DNA of 64,000 bases from the NCBI GenBank assembly GCA_001647635.1, contig CP014761.1:1798001-1862000 (forward strand), read 5' to 3'. The position numbers and the translations under genes were made by a program. Shown piece after piece: positions 17,426 through 25,742 of this stretch. Every line of letters starts with the position of its first letter. Within the stretch, counting starts at the first letter, position 1. The DNA is from Leifsonia xyli. Its GTDB lineage: Bacteria > Actinomycetota > Actinomycetes > Actinomycetales > Microbacteriaceae. The notes under the pieces were generated by a model. That model searched no databases. It was not told the origin of the DNA and saw nothing but the letters and a program-made list of their open reading frames with translations.

Positions 17426-19069
17426 TCAGTCGATCGCCGGGGCGGCGTGGACGCCGTGCGGCGGTTCCTCGCCCGGGCGGGCGTCCGTCGCGGGCGGCAC
17501 GTCGGCGGCGTGCGAGCCGTGCGGGGTCGCGTCCACCGGGACCGGGGCGGCGTGGGCGCCGTGCGTCGGTGCGGCGGCCGACTCGGCAGCACCCGCGGGC
17601 TTCGCCCACGCCGGCGGCTTCGGCCGCTGCCACCAGACCACGATCAGCGCGCCGAGGAAGGCGACCGCGGCGGGCAGCAGCAGCGCCTCGGACATCGCCT
17701 GGGTGAACCCGGCGTGCAGGAACTGAGGCAGCTCGGTGCCCGCGGCAGCCTCGTTGGCGTTCGCCGCGCCTCCGGCGACCTTCGGCAGGTCGGCGGCCAG
17801 GCGGCTCTCGATGAGGGCCGCGATGGAGGCGCTTCCCAGCACCGCACCGATCTGACGCGTGGTGTTGAAGACGCCGGAGCCGGCTCCCGCCTGGTTCATC
17901 GGCAGGTTGCGGGTCGCGGTCGTCGAGATCGGACCCCAGACGCCCGCCATCGCGATGCCCATGAGCGCGCTCGGGATGAGGAGCAGGAAGATGTTGACGT
18001 CGGGCGACAGCATCCGCGAGTAGAGGAACAGCGCGAAGGCGAACAGCACCAGCGCCGGGGTGGCGATGTTGCGCGGGTTCACCCGGTCGATCAGCTTTCC
18101 GACGAACGGAGCGAGCACGCCTGAGAACACGGCGGTCGGCGCGAGCATCAGCGCGGACTCCGTCGGCGTCAGCCCCCGGACCGTCTGGAAGTAGAACACC
18201 AGCGGCAGCGCCATGCAGGTCACCGCGAAGCCGACCGTGGTGATCGCCGCGTTCGACAGCGAGAAGTTGCGGTCGCGGAACAGCGGGAGCGGCAGCAGCG
18301 GCTCCTTCTTGTTGACGGCCTGCCAGACCACGAAGGCGGCGAGGACGACGATTCCGGCGATGATCAGGCCCCACACCGAGATCGGACCCCAGATGACGCC
18401 CCAGTCGTAGGTGCCGCCCTCCTGGAGGCCGAACACCAGGAGGAACATGCCGACGGCCGACAGGATCACCCCGAGGATGTCGAAGCTGTGCGTGTGCGTC
18501 GGCAGCTTCGGGACCAGCCGCATCGCGAGGATGAAGGCCACGATGCCGACGGGCACGTTGATGAAGAAGATCCACTCCCAGCCGAGGGTGTCGACGAGGA
18601 TGCCGCCGAGCAGCGGGCCGACCAGCGTCGCCACACCGGCGACCGCGCCCCAGAGCCCCATGGCTGCACCGCGGCGCTCCGGCGGGAAGATGCGGGTGAT
18701 GACCGCCATGGTCTGCGGCGTCATCAGGGCGGCGCCGAGGCCTTGCACGACTCGGGCCGTGATCAGGATGCCGATGTGGCCGGCGAACCCGCACCAGGCC
18801 GAGGCAGCGGTGAAGATCACGAGTCCGATGAGGTAGATGTTCTTCGGGCCGAACCGGTCGCCGAGGCGGCCGGTGATCAGCAGCGGCACGGCGTAGGCCA
18901 GCAGGTAGGCGCTGGTGACCCAGATGACGGCGTTGTAGTCCGTCCCCAGGTCGAGGCCCTTCATGATGGAGGGGTTGGCCACCGACACGATGGTGGTGTC
19001 GATGAGGATCATGAAGAACCCGATGACCAGGGCCCACAGCGCGGGCCACGGCTTGAGTTCGCGTTCCAT
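17426..19069 (-). CDS. DHA2-family MFS drug exporter (EmrB/QacA type)
   Basis: 547 residues with about 14 membrane helices. MERELKPWPALWALVIGFFMILIDTTIVSVANPSI is the classic start of EmrB/QacA proteins (D in the first helix), and GRLGDRFGPKNIYLIG is the MFS motif A loop. It is expected to export toxic compounds by proton antiport. The C-terminal cytosolic tail (about residues 480-547) is unusual: three copies of HG(A/S/V)HAA separated by Pro/Asp-rich spacers. The ATG at 19069 follows AGGAAG; the frame is open upstream into padR. Regulated most likely by the adjacent PadR protein, encoded 31 bp upstream on the same strand. Confidence 0.9.
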   Translation of the reverse strand: MERELKPWPALWALVIGFFMILIDTTIVSVANPSIMKGLDLGTDYNAVIWVTSAYLLAYAVPLLITGRLGDRFGPKNIYLIGLVIFTAASAWCGFAGHIGILITARVVQGLGAALMTPQTMAVITRIFPPERRGAAMGLWGAVAGVATLVGPLLGGILVDTLGWEWIFFINVPVGIVAFILAMRLVPKLPTHTHSFDILGVILSAVGMFLLVFGLQEGGTYDWGVIWGPISVWGLIIAGIVVLAAFVVWQAVNKKEPLLPLPLFRDRNFSLSNAAITTVGFAVTCMALPLVFYFQTVRGLTPTESALMLAPTAVFSGVLAPFVGKLIDRVNPRNIATPALVLFAFALFLYSRMLSPDVNIFLLLIPSALMGIAMAGVWGPISTTATRNLPMNQAGAGSGVFNTTRQIGAVLGSASIAALIESRLAADLPKVAGGAANANEAAAGTELPQFLHAGFTQAMSEALLLPAAVAFLGALIVVWWQRPKPPAWAKPAGAAESAAAPTHGAHAAPVPVDATPHGSHAADVPPATDARPGEEPPHGVHAAPAID

Positions 19070-19100
19070 TGTCACGTTCTTCCTGTCGAGAGCGGGATGC

Positions 19101-19682
19101 TCAGTGCTTCTTCTCCTCGTCCCAGGAGAGCACTCCCGAGTCGAGGTCGTGGATGAGGGCTTCGAGCGTGGCCGCATCGGCCTCCGCCATCGCGCGCTGG
19201 TAGCGCACATCCACCCAGTACTTGGCGGGCAGTTCCTTCGCCCGCATGGTCCGGATCGCCTCGTCGAGCACGGCGATGTCGGCCCGGATGAGACCGATGC
19301 GCTTGCGGAGCAGCGCGACGACGGTCTCGAGCGGCAGGTTGTGCGACTCCCCGAGGCCGAGCGGGAACTCGGGGTACTCGTTGACGGGCGTCGCGATGAT
19401 CTCGGCGACCCTCTCGTTGAGGGCGAGCGTGCCCTCGTCGGTGATCGCGTAGGTGGTGCGCTCGGGCCGGTTGCCCTCGCGCTCGGTCCCGGTCGCGCGC
19501 ACCAGGCCGTGCCGCGCCAGGCGGTCGACCGTGTGGTAGAGCGAGCCGGGGCGCACCTTCACCAGCCGGTCCTCCGAGCGCAGCACCAGGGTCTGGTACA
19601 TCTCGTACGGATGCGACGGGCCCTCGGCGAGCAGCGCGAGCGCGGCGACGGCGAGGGGGGTCAGATTGCGTGATTCGGCCAT
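19101..19682 (-). CDS. PadR family transcriptional regulator
   Basis: 193 residues. The winged-helix domain (about 8-95) carries LALLAEGPSHPYEMYQTL, VRPGSLYHTVDRLARHGLV and TTYAITDEG, all PadR hallmarks, followed by a C-terminal helical dimerisation domain. PadR proteins repress neighbouring exporter genes and are released by drug binding. The gene precedes the MFS exporter in the same direction, so it probably controls its own operon. A perfect inverted repeat lies 18 bp upstream of its start (19700-19715). Confidence 0.88.
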   Translation of the reverse strand: MAESRNLTPLAVAALALLAEGPSHPYEMYQTLVLRSEDRLVKVRPGSLYHTVDRLARHGLVRATGTEREGNRPERTTYAITDEGTLALNERVAEIIATPVNEYPEFPLGLGESHNLPLETVVALLRKRIGLIRADIAVLDEAIRTMRAKELPAKYWVDVRYQRAMAEADAATLEALIHDLDSGVLSWDEEKKH

Positions 19683-19699
19683 GGACTTTCCGAGTTGAT

Positions 19700-19715
19700 T
19701 ATTCCACGAGGAATA
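19700..19715. promoter_or_regulatory. Candidate PadR operator
   Basis: TATTCC-ACGA-GGAATA, 6-bp perfect arms, between padR and the divergent carbonic anhydrase gene. It is an AT-rich island in a GC-rich gap, 18 bp before the padR start, so a bound dimer would block padR-MFS transcription. Confidence 0.5.
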
Positions 19716-19769
19716 TACGGCATGGACTAACGCGGGTCAAGTACCGTGGAGGCGACGGAAGGGGCGCGG

Positions 19770-20291
19770 ATGCTCTACTCACTGCCCGGCGACCGGGTGC
19801 CGCAGATCGATCCCGAGGCGTGGGTCGCCCCCGGCGCGACCGTGATCGGCGACGTCACCCTCGGCGCGGGCGCCAGTGTCTGGTACGGCGCGGTGGTGCG
19901 CGCCGACAACGCACCGATCGTGATCGGAGCGGAGACGAACCTCCAGGACAACGTCTCCGCGCACGTCGACGCCGCGTACCCGCTCACCGTCGGCGCACGC
20001 GTGTCGGTCGGTCACAACGCCGTGCTGCACGGCTGCACGATCGAGGACGACGTCCTGGTCGGGATGAGCGCGACCATCCTGAACGGCGCGCACGTCGGCG
20101 CGGAGTCGCTCGTGGCGGCCGGCGCCCTCATCACGCAGGGCGCGGTGATCCCGCCGCGCTCGCTGGTCGCAGGCGTTCCCGCGAGGGTGCGGCGGGAGCT
20201 CACGGACGACGAGGTGGAGGCCATCCACCGCAACGCGTCCGGATACGTCGAGAAGACGGCCGAGCACCGCCAGGCGACGCGGCTCGACTGA
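19770..20291 (+). CDS. Gamma-class carbonic anhydrase-like hexapeptide protein
   Basis: 173 residues, a left-handed beta-helix of hexapeptide repeats (VIGDVTLGAGASVWYGAVVRADN, IGAETNLQDNVSAHVD, VGHNAVLHGCTIED). The zinc ligands of the gamma carbonic anhydrase family appear as His in SAHVD, GHNAV and LHGC. Proteins of this YrdA/PaaY group hydrate CO2 weakly or bind metal only. Start: the GTG at 19746 lies inside the likely -10 box TACCGT (19742-19747), so the ATG at 19770 after GGAAGGGG is chosen. Confidence 0.87.
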   Translation: MLYSLPGDRVPQIDPEAWVAPGATVIGDVTLGAGASVWYGAVVRADNAPIVIGAETNLQDNVSAHVDAAYPLTVGARVSVGHNAVLHGCTIEDDVLVGMSATILNGAHVGAESLVAAGALITQGAVIPPRSLVAGVPARVRRELTDDEVEAIHRNASGYVEKTAEHRQATRLD

Positions 20292-20297
20292 CTCGGG

Positions 20298-20774
20298 TCA
20301 GCCGCGCTTGGTCCGCGACATCCGGTCGATGAGCGCCAGCGCCACGGCGGACAGGATGAAGATGCAGTGGATGACGACCTGCCAGAACACGCCCTGCGGC
20401 GTGTAGCGCTCCGAGCCCAGGGCGCCGCCGCCGGCGATCCCCAGGTCGCCGACCGCGATGAACGTCTTCAGCAGGTGGATGGACGAGATGCCGATGATCG
20501 CCATGGCCAGCTTCACCTTCAGCACGTTGGCGTTCACGTGCGACAGCCACTCCGGCTGGTCCGGATGCCCGTCGACGTTGACGCGTGAGATGAAGGTCTC
20601 GTAGCCGCCGATGATGACCATGATCAGGAGGTTGGCGATCATGACGACGTCGATCAGGCCGAGGACGGCGAGCATCACGTCCGCCTCCGCGATCGAGCCC
20701 GGGTGCGCCAGCACCTCCTCGCCGAGGTGCCACAACTCGGTCATGAAGACCCAGACGTAGATCAGCTGCGCCAC
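20298..20774 (-). CDS. UPF0114 (YqhA-like) membrane protein, true start unclear
   Basis: From the GTG at 20774 the product is 158 residues with four hydrophobic segments. LMIVIIGGYETFISRV-like and SIHLLKTFIAVGD sequences mark the UPF0114 family (E. coli YqhA). Comparison with YqhA (YASRWLLAPVYFGL) shows that the family N-terminus continues upstream as LIFFSRWLQAPLYLGLIVAQ (codons 20825-20769). This extension is open back to a stop at 20895-20897 but contains no ATG, GTG or TTG; the candidates are CTG at 20825 or ACG at 20879. The GTG start is therefore a conservative fallback that removes the first membrane helix. Function unknown. Confidence 0.75.
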   Translation of the reverse strand: MAQLIYVWVFMTELWHLGEEVLAHPGSIAEADVMLAVLGLIDVVMIANLLIMVIIGGYETFISRVNVDGHPDQPEWLSHVNANVLKVKLAMAIIGISSIHLLKTFIAVGDLGIAGGGALGSERYTPQGVFWQVVIHCIFILSAVALALIDRMSRTKRG

Positions 20775-20871
20775 GATCAGGCCGAGGTAGAGCGGCGCCT
20801 GCAGCCAGCGACTGAAGAAGATCAGCGCGCCGATGCCGTTGGCGAGCGGGCGGCGTGCGCGCGGCGAACGC

Positions 20872-21474
20872 TCAGGCGTCGAGCATGGCGCGGTTCAACG
20901 CGAGGAGTTGATCCGTGAACATGCGCGCGCCGCCCTGTGCCGGGTGGCGGATCGCAGGCGCCTCGATGCCCGCCTCGGCGAGCGCGCCTTGCGCCTTGCG
21001 ACCGACGGCGACGATCGTCTCGATGCCGAGAGCTCGGATCAGCTCGTCCGCCACAGGCGCGCCCGCGCGCACCTCGGAGGACCGCGGCGTGCGGTTGGTC
21101 TGCGGGCGTCCGGCGACGAACGGGTGATGCGGATAGACCGGCCACGAGAGCGGGAGCGGGCCGGTCCACTGCCTCATCGTGTCCCAGAACACGCGGCTGG
21201 ACGCCTCCCACGGCGCTTGCGGCTCGGCGGGCAGCTCGAGGCCGGGCAGAACGCCGGCCTCGACCTCGCGCACGGAGGTGAACGGGACGCCGGTCACCGT
21301 CATCCCGCGCCAGCCCGGCGCCTCGCCGAGGAGCAGGATCGGCGCGTGAGGCGTTGCGAGGTACCGGCGGAGGTTGCGCTCGCGGAGTCGGCCGAGGTCG
21401 TCGTCGCCGAAGAGCAGCTCCGCGTCTGCGGGGGCCGGGACGGCGCGGATCAGGTCGAAGAAGCGGTCGAGCAC
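20872..21474 (-). CDS. Uracil-DNA glycosylase superfamily protein
   Basis: 200 residues. APILLLGEAPGWRGMTVTGVPFTS is the first glycosylase motif (GxAPG, usually GEAPG in family 4/5-like proteins), and IRHPAQGGARM is the C-terminal HP(S/A) loop. Members remove uracil or other deaminated bases from DNA; divergent members lack proven activity. The catalytic acid is not clear, so activity is uncertain. The GTG start at 21474 lies six bases after TACCCT. The end overlaps the open N-terminal extension of the UPF0114 frame. Confidence 0.8.
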   Translation of the reverse strand: MLDRFFDLIRAVPAPADAELLFGDDDLGRLRERNLRRYLATPHAPILLLGEAPGWRGMTVTGVPFTSVREVEAGVLPGLELPAEPQAPWEASSRVFWDTMRQWTGPLPLSWPVYPHHPFVAGRPQTNRTPRSSEVRAGAPVADELIRALGIETIVAVGRKAQGALAEAGIEAPAIRHPAQGGARMFTDQLLALNRAMLDA

Positions 21475-21509
21475 GCCCCCAGGGTACGACCGCGCCCGCG
21501 TCGGGTCAG
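21472..21509 (-). promoter_or_regulatory. Promoter of the uracil-DNA glycosylase-like gene
   Basis: On the minus strand: CTGACC (21509-21504), a 17-bp spacer, TACCCT (21486-21481), six bases, GTG. The -35 overlaps the stop codon of the upstream dehydrogenase gene. One of the few here with a convincing -35. Confidence 0.55.
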
Positions 21510-22669
21510 GGCCGGACGGCGACGCGCGGATGCGTGGACGGCACGAGCGCGCGGTCGATCTCCGCGAGCCGGACGGTCTCGCCCACCTGCTCGGCGAAGG
21601 GATAACGCTGCCAGGCCTCCGCGAGGAACCGCACCGCCTGCTCCAGGTGCCGCGGCGCGTAGTTGTGCACGCCCCGGATGCTGAGGAGGTTGCGCACCAG
21701 CTGCTCCGGGGCGATGACCAGTTCCGGGCCGGGCGTCACGGAGCCGACGAGGACGAGCACGCCGCCGACGTCCACCGCGTCGAGCAGCGAGCGGACGGCT
21801 GTCGGGTCGCCGGACAGCTCGAGGGCGACGGTCGGTGCTGCCGCGCGTCCGCCTGCTTTCGCGAGGACCGCGGGGAGGGACAGCGCGGGGTCGGCGCCGG
21901 GCGTCGGATCGGTCACCGCGACTGCGCCGAACGCCTTCGCGGCCTCCCGCCGTTCGGGGACCGGCTCGCTGACGACGACGCGCGCGCCGGCGTCCGTGGC
22001 CATGGCAGTCGCGGTGAGCCCGAGCATCCCGGCCCCGGCCACCAGCACGAGCGCGCCGTCGAGCGGCACGATCTGGGAGGCGGCCTCCAGCGCTGCAGCC
22101 ACGCTCGCCGTCGAGCAGGACGCGGGCGCGAGCACCTCGGCGGGGATGTCGTCGGGCACCCGCACGAGCGGCGTCCCCTCGAGGATGTGCGTGTGCGTGG
22201 CGAACCCGCCGGACAGCTCCCACCCGCGCCGCATCCGCTCGTGGCCGTACTTCTGCAGGTTCAGGCAGTTCTGCGGCAGGCCGCGGCGGCAGCGTGCGCA
22301 GCGGCCGCACGGCACGGCGACGGACCAGACGACGCGTTCGCCGAGCGTCACCCGGTGCCCGTCGGTCGTCTTCGCGCCGCCGCGTCCGAGCGCGATGACG
22401 CGCCCGACCTGCTCGTGGCCGAGGACCAGCGGCGCGTGCGCCTGCCGGTGTCCCTGGACCGTCTGGAGATCGGACCCGCAGACCGTCGCCAGCTCGACCT
22501 CGACGAGCACGTCGCCGGGCGCCAGCCGCACACCGGGAACCGCGACCGCCTCGTGGGCGCGCCCCTCGCCGGGCCACACCATGGCGGTGGCCGACGGGTA
22601 CACGCTCACCCCCATTCCCAGGCGCGCCGGCGGCTCGACGACGCGCGGGGTGACCGCCTTGACCGTCAC
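21506..22669 (-). CDS. Zinc-binding alcohol dehydrogenase (HpnZ-like, phosphonate-associated group)
   Basis: 387 residues, medium-chain dehydrogenase fold. Catalytic zinc region CGSDLQTVQGHR and GHEQVGRV, structural zinc cysteines CGRCARCRRGLPQNC, and the NAD(P)-binding VLVAGAGMLGLTATAMA. The opening TAMVWPGEGRAHEAVAVP and the direct linkage to a phosphonatase-like HAD gene match the proposed phosphonate-catabolism-associated dehydrogenases. It would oxidise a small alcohol or aldehyde. The GTG at 22669 overlaps the HAD stop (GTGA), so the two are translationally coupled. The long open frame upstream is antiparallel coincidence inside the HAD gene. Confidence 0.85.
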   Translation of the reverse strand: MTVKAVTPRVVEPPARLGMGVSVYPSATAMVWPGEGRAHEAVAVPGVRLAPGDVLVEVELATVCGSDLQTVQGHRQAHAPLVLGHEQVGRVIALGRGGAKTTDGHRVTLGERVVWSVAVPCGRCARCRRGLPQNCLNLQKYGHERMRRGWELSGGFATHTHILEGTPLVRVPDDIPAEVLAPASCSTASVAAALEAASQIVPLDGALVLVAGAGMLGLTATAMATDAGARVVVSEPVPERREAAKAFGAVAVTDPTPGADPALSLPAVLAKAGGRAAAPTVALELSGDPTAVRSLLDAVDVGGVLVLVGSVTPGPELVIAPEQLVRNLLSIRGVHNYAPRHLEQAVRFLAEAWQRYPFAEQVGETVRLAEIDRALVPSTHPRVAVRP

Positions 22670-23547
22670 CGGGAGCCGGTTCCGGCGACGGCGTCCACGC
22701 TCACGAGCTCGGGGATGTCGTAGCCGAGGAGCTCCGGCAGGCCGGCGATGCTGCGGAGCACCGCGTCCGCGCCGGCGTCGAGGAGGGTCTGCTCGTCGTG
22801 GGCGCCGGTAAGCACCCCGACGACGAGTCCGGCGCCCGCGGCGATGCCCGACGCGATGTCGCCGGCGGTGTCGCCGACGACGACCATGCCCTCGACGCTG
22901 GACGCGCCGGAGCGGAGCAAAGCGGTCACCGGGAGGTCGGGGAAGGGCCGGCCGCGCCCCGCGTCCTCCGGGCTCAGCACCACGTCGGCCAGCGACGCCC
23001 AGCCGAGCGCGTCCAGGACGGCGTCGCGCACCCGCCGCGACCAGCCGGTGATCACCGCCACGTCGACGCCGGTCGCCTGCAGCCGCCGGATGACCTCCTC
23101 GGCGCCGGGCACGGCGGTCACGCCCTCCCGGGCGACGAGCTCGACGTAGGCGGACTCGAAGACCGCGTTGGCGTGCTCGGCCTGGTCGTCGTCGCCGGTG
23201 AGCGCACGGAAGACGCCGATCGTCGACTGCCCCATCGTCTCGCGGACGAAGCCCCACGCGGCCCGTCGGGCCGTCTCGGTGGCCCCGATCCCCGCAGCGG
23301 ATGCGGCGCGGTCGAACGCGCGCTCGATGAGCTCCTCGTCCGCCACGATCGTCCCGGACAGGTCGAGGACCACGAGCTCCAGATCGGCCAGATCGTCGTC
23401 GCGGTCGCCGTCTTCCTCGTCGCGTGCGTTGTCACCCTGGCCGGGGTCCGCCGCCTCGTCCCCGCCCTCAAGGTCGTCCCACTCCTCGGAGTCGTCCCAC
23501 CGCGTGGACTCGTCGAACTCGCTGGTGATACGTCCGTCCGGGGTCAT
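22666..23547 (-). CDS. Phosphonatase-like HAD hydrolase (PhnX-like) with acidic N-terminal extension
   Basis: 293 residues. The HAD core starts at residue 57 with LVVLDLSGT; Asp62 is the nucleophile and the +2 position is Ser, as in phosphonatases (DxAGT), not the second Asp of phosphatases. Further motifs are FVRETMGQSTIGVFRAL (cap), VAVITGWSR (motif II), GRGRPFPDL (motif III Arg) and VVVGDTAGDIASG (motif IV). Family members cleave phosphonoacetaldehyde-type or related compounds. Residues 1-55 are a very acidic low-complexity tail of unknown role. GGAGAGG precedes the ATG. First gene of a two-gene unit with the dehydrogenase. Confidence 0.82.
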   Translation of the reverse strand: MTPDGRITSEFDESTRWDDSEEWDDLEGGDEAADPGQGDNARDEEDGDRDDDLADLELVVLDLSGTIVADEELIERAFDRAASAAGIGATETARRAAWGFVRETMGQSTIGVFRALTGDDDQAEHANAVFESAYVELVAREGVTAVPGAEEVIRRLQATGVDVAVITGWSRRVRDAVLDALGWASLADVVLSPEDAGRGRPFPDLPVTALLRSGASSVEGMVVVGDTAGDIASGIAAGAGLVVGVLTGAHDEQTLLDAGADAVLRSIAGLPELLGYDIPELVSVDAVAGTGSR

Positions 23548-23710
23548 CGTCGCGCCTCTCCTCCGTGGTCGCCTGCGGAACGGCGACGCACCTTCGTGCG
23601 GCCGCCGGCGCAGCGTCCCGTCAGGTTAGGAGCCGGGTGCGACGACGCACGCAACTGCCGGTAACGCGCGGGTGAACGGCACGGGGACGGCAGGAGACGG
23701 AAAGCGGCTG

Positions 23711-23748
23711 TTGCACTTCGCTGACGACCGGCGCAGAATTGCAGCATG
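23711..23748 (+). promoter_or_regulatory. kyn operon promoter, leaderless
   Basis: TTGCAC (23711-23716), exactly 17 bp, CAGAAT (23734-23739), six bases, ATG of kynA. The best-looking sigma-70-type promoter in the window; the mRNA probably starts at the ATG. Confidence 0.65.
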
Positions 23749-24606
23749 GCCGACGGCGACAACACCCGCGAGTTCGATCCCGACATCGTCACCGACTTCC
23801 GGGAGCGGATGTCGTACGGCTCCTACCTCGACCTGGACACGCTCCTCAGCGCCCAGCGCCCGGTGAGCCACCCGGAGCACCACGACGAGCTGCTGTTCAT
23901 CATCCAGCACCAGACCACCGAGCTCTGGCTGAAGCTGGTGCTCCACGAGTTGGAGTCGGCGCGCGACCTGCTCCGGGCCGACGACCTCCCGCCGGCACTG
24001 AAGCGCATCGCCCGCGTCAAGCACATCCAGCGCACCCTGACGGAGCAGTGGTCGGTGCTCGCGACGCTGACGCCGACGGAGTACGCGGAGTTCCGCGGCT
24101 TCCTCGGCAACTCGTCGGGGTTCCAGTCGTACCAGTACCGGGCGGTGGAGTTCGTGCTCGGAAACAAGAACCGTCGCATGCTCAGCGTGTTCGAGAGCGA
24201 CCCCGCCGCACACGCGCTCCTCGCGGAACTACTGGAGGCGCCGAGCATCTACGACGAGTTCCTTCGCCACCTGGCACGGGCCGGTTTCGCCGTCCCCACC
24301 GCGCTGCTGGACCGCGACGTGACCCAGGCCCACGTCTTCACGCCCGAGCTCGTTCCCGTGTTCCGCGAGATCTACGAGAACGCGAACGAGCACTGGCCCG
24401 AGTACGAGGCGTGCGAGGAGTTCGTCGACCTGGAGGACAACTTCCAGCTGTGGCGCTTCCGCCACCTCAAGACCGTGCAGCGCACGATCGGCATGAAGAC
24501 GGGAACGGGCGGCTCCAGCGGCTCGGCATTCCTCCAGAAGGCGCTCGACCTCACGTTCTTCCCGGAGCTCTACGCCGTCCGCACCGAGGTCGGAACGCCG
24601 GCATGA
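23746..24606 (+). CDS. kynA: Tryptophan 2,3-dioxygenase
   Basis: 286 residues. A heme enzyme that opens the indole ring of L-tryptophan with O2 to N-formylkynurenine. Landmarks: [30 protein letters not shown] (His55 is the active-site residue), [46 protein letters not shown] (proximal heme His and the Trp-carboxylate loop), and [10 protein letters not shown]. Length and motifs are complete. The stop overlaps the ATG of the amidohydrolase (ATGA at 24603). First gene of the tryptophan-degradation operon. Confidence 0.97.
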   Translation: MADGDNTREFDPDIVTDFRERMSYGSYLDLDTLLSAQRPVSHPEHHDELLFIIQHQTTELWLKLVLHELESARDLLRADDLPPALKRIARVKHIQRTLTEQWSVLATLTPTEYAEFRGFLGNSSGFQSYQYRAVEFVLGNKNRRMLSVFESDPAAHALLAELLEAPSIYDEFLRHLARAGFAVPTALLDRDVTQAHVFTPELVPVFREIYENANEHWPEYEACEEFVDLEDNFQLWRFRHLKTVQRTIGMKTGTGGSSGSAFLQKALDLTFFPELYAVRTEVGTPA

Positions 24607-25742
24607 GCGACGCGTACCCGGAGACCTACCTGACGGTCGACGCCGTCTGGAACGGCCACCGCTTCCTCGGCGAGACCACCTTCCGCAGCGACGGCGAGCG
24701 CCTGCACCCCGTCGACGACGTGCCCGCGCACGCCCGCGCGCGCCACCACCGCCTCCCCGGCACCCTCTTTCCGCGCCTCACGGATCACCACACGCACCTC
24801 GGCCTCACCGACCAGCGCGCCGTGTTCACGGGCGGCATCACACACGCGATCGACCTCGGGTGGATCCCCGCCGTCGCCGCCGGCTGGCTCGCCGACGACC
24901 TCTCCCGGCCGTCGGTCGCCATCGTCGGCTCCCTGATCACGTGCGTGGGCGGCTACCCGGTCAACGCCGGGTGGGGGCCGCCGGGCTCCTCGACGGAGGT
25001 CGGCGGCGAACGGGAGGCCCGTCTGGCTGTTCGTGCGAATGTCATGCTCGGAGCCTCCCGTATCAAGGTCACGCTCAACACCGACGCCGGCGAAACTGTG
25101 GACGATCGGGTTCTCCACAGCGTTGTGGCCGAATCCCACGCGCAGGGCGTCCCGGTGACGGTCCACGTCCAGGGCGCCGGCCAGACGGCCCGGGCGCTCG
25201 CAGCGGGCGCCGACCAGCTCGCGCACACGCCCTTCTCCGAGCGGCTCGAGGACGACCTGATCGCGGAGTCCGCCCGGCGCGGCATGAGCTGGGTCAGCAC
25301 CCTCGACATCCACGGCTGGGGCGACCCGACCGAGGAGCACGCGATCGCATCGGACAACCTCGGCCGCTTCGCCCGCGCCGGCGGCCGCATCCTGTACGGC
25401 ACCGACCTGGGCAACGGGCCCCTCGCCGTCGGTGTGAACGCGCGCGAGCTCCGCGGGATGGTCGACGCTGGTGTCGCGCCCGTCACCGTCCTGAAGGCGA
25501 TCGCCGGTCTGCGCCGCCCCGACGACGACCGCGCGCCGACCATCGGCGCACGCGTCGCCTGGGCGCCGACGCCCCCGCCCGGCGAGTCCACGTCCGCAGA
25601 CCCCGCAGCCCTCGACCCGCGCGGCCTCCCCGACTGGCTCGCCACCGCCCGCGGCCTCACCGTCGCCGACCTGCTCGGCGCATCCGGCGCACCCACTGCA
25701 TCCACCGACCCCTCCCCGACCGCGACACCGGAGCCCCGATGA
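24603..25742 (+). CDS. Metal-dependent amidohydrolase in the kynurenine operon (candidate formylkynurenine hydrolase)
   Basis: 379 residues, amidohydrolase (TIM-barrel) type. [13 protein letters not shown] contains the HxH metal motif (His63, His65); [13 protein letters not shown] carries a possible bridging Lys; VTVHVQGAG and QLAHTPFSE give the two later His ligands, and [10 protein letters not shown] the conserved Asp. It is coupled by ATGA overlaps to kynA before it and kynU after it. No KynB-type formamidase is present between them, so this protein is the obvious candidate to remove the formyl group of N-formylkynurenine. That role is inferred only from position. The last 60 residues are a Pro/Ala/Ser-rich tail. 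Confidence 0.8.
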   Translation: MSDAYPETYLTVDAVWNGHRFLGETTFRSDGERLHPVDDVPAHARARHHRLPGTLFPRLTDHHTHLGLTDQRAVFTGGITHAIDLGWIPAVAAGWLADDLSRPSVAIVGSLITCVGGYPVNAGWGPPGSSTEVGGEREARLAVRANVMLGASRIKVTLNTDAGETVDDRVLHSVVAESHAQGVPVTVHVQGAGQTARALAAGADQLAHTPFSERLEDDLIAESARRGMSWVSTLDIHGWGDPTEEHAIASDNLGRFARAGGRILYGTDLGNGPLAVGVNARELRGMVDAGVAPVTVLKAIAGLRRPDDDRAPTIGARVAWAPTPPPGESTSADPAALDPRGLPDWLATARGLTVADLLGASGAPTASTDPSPTATPEPR

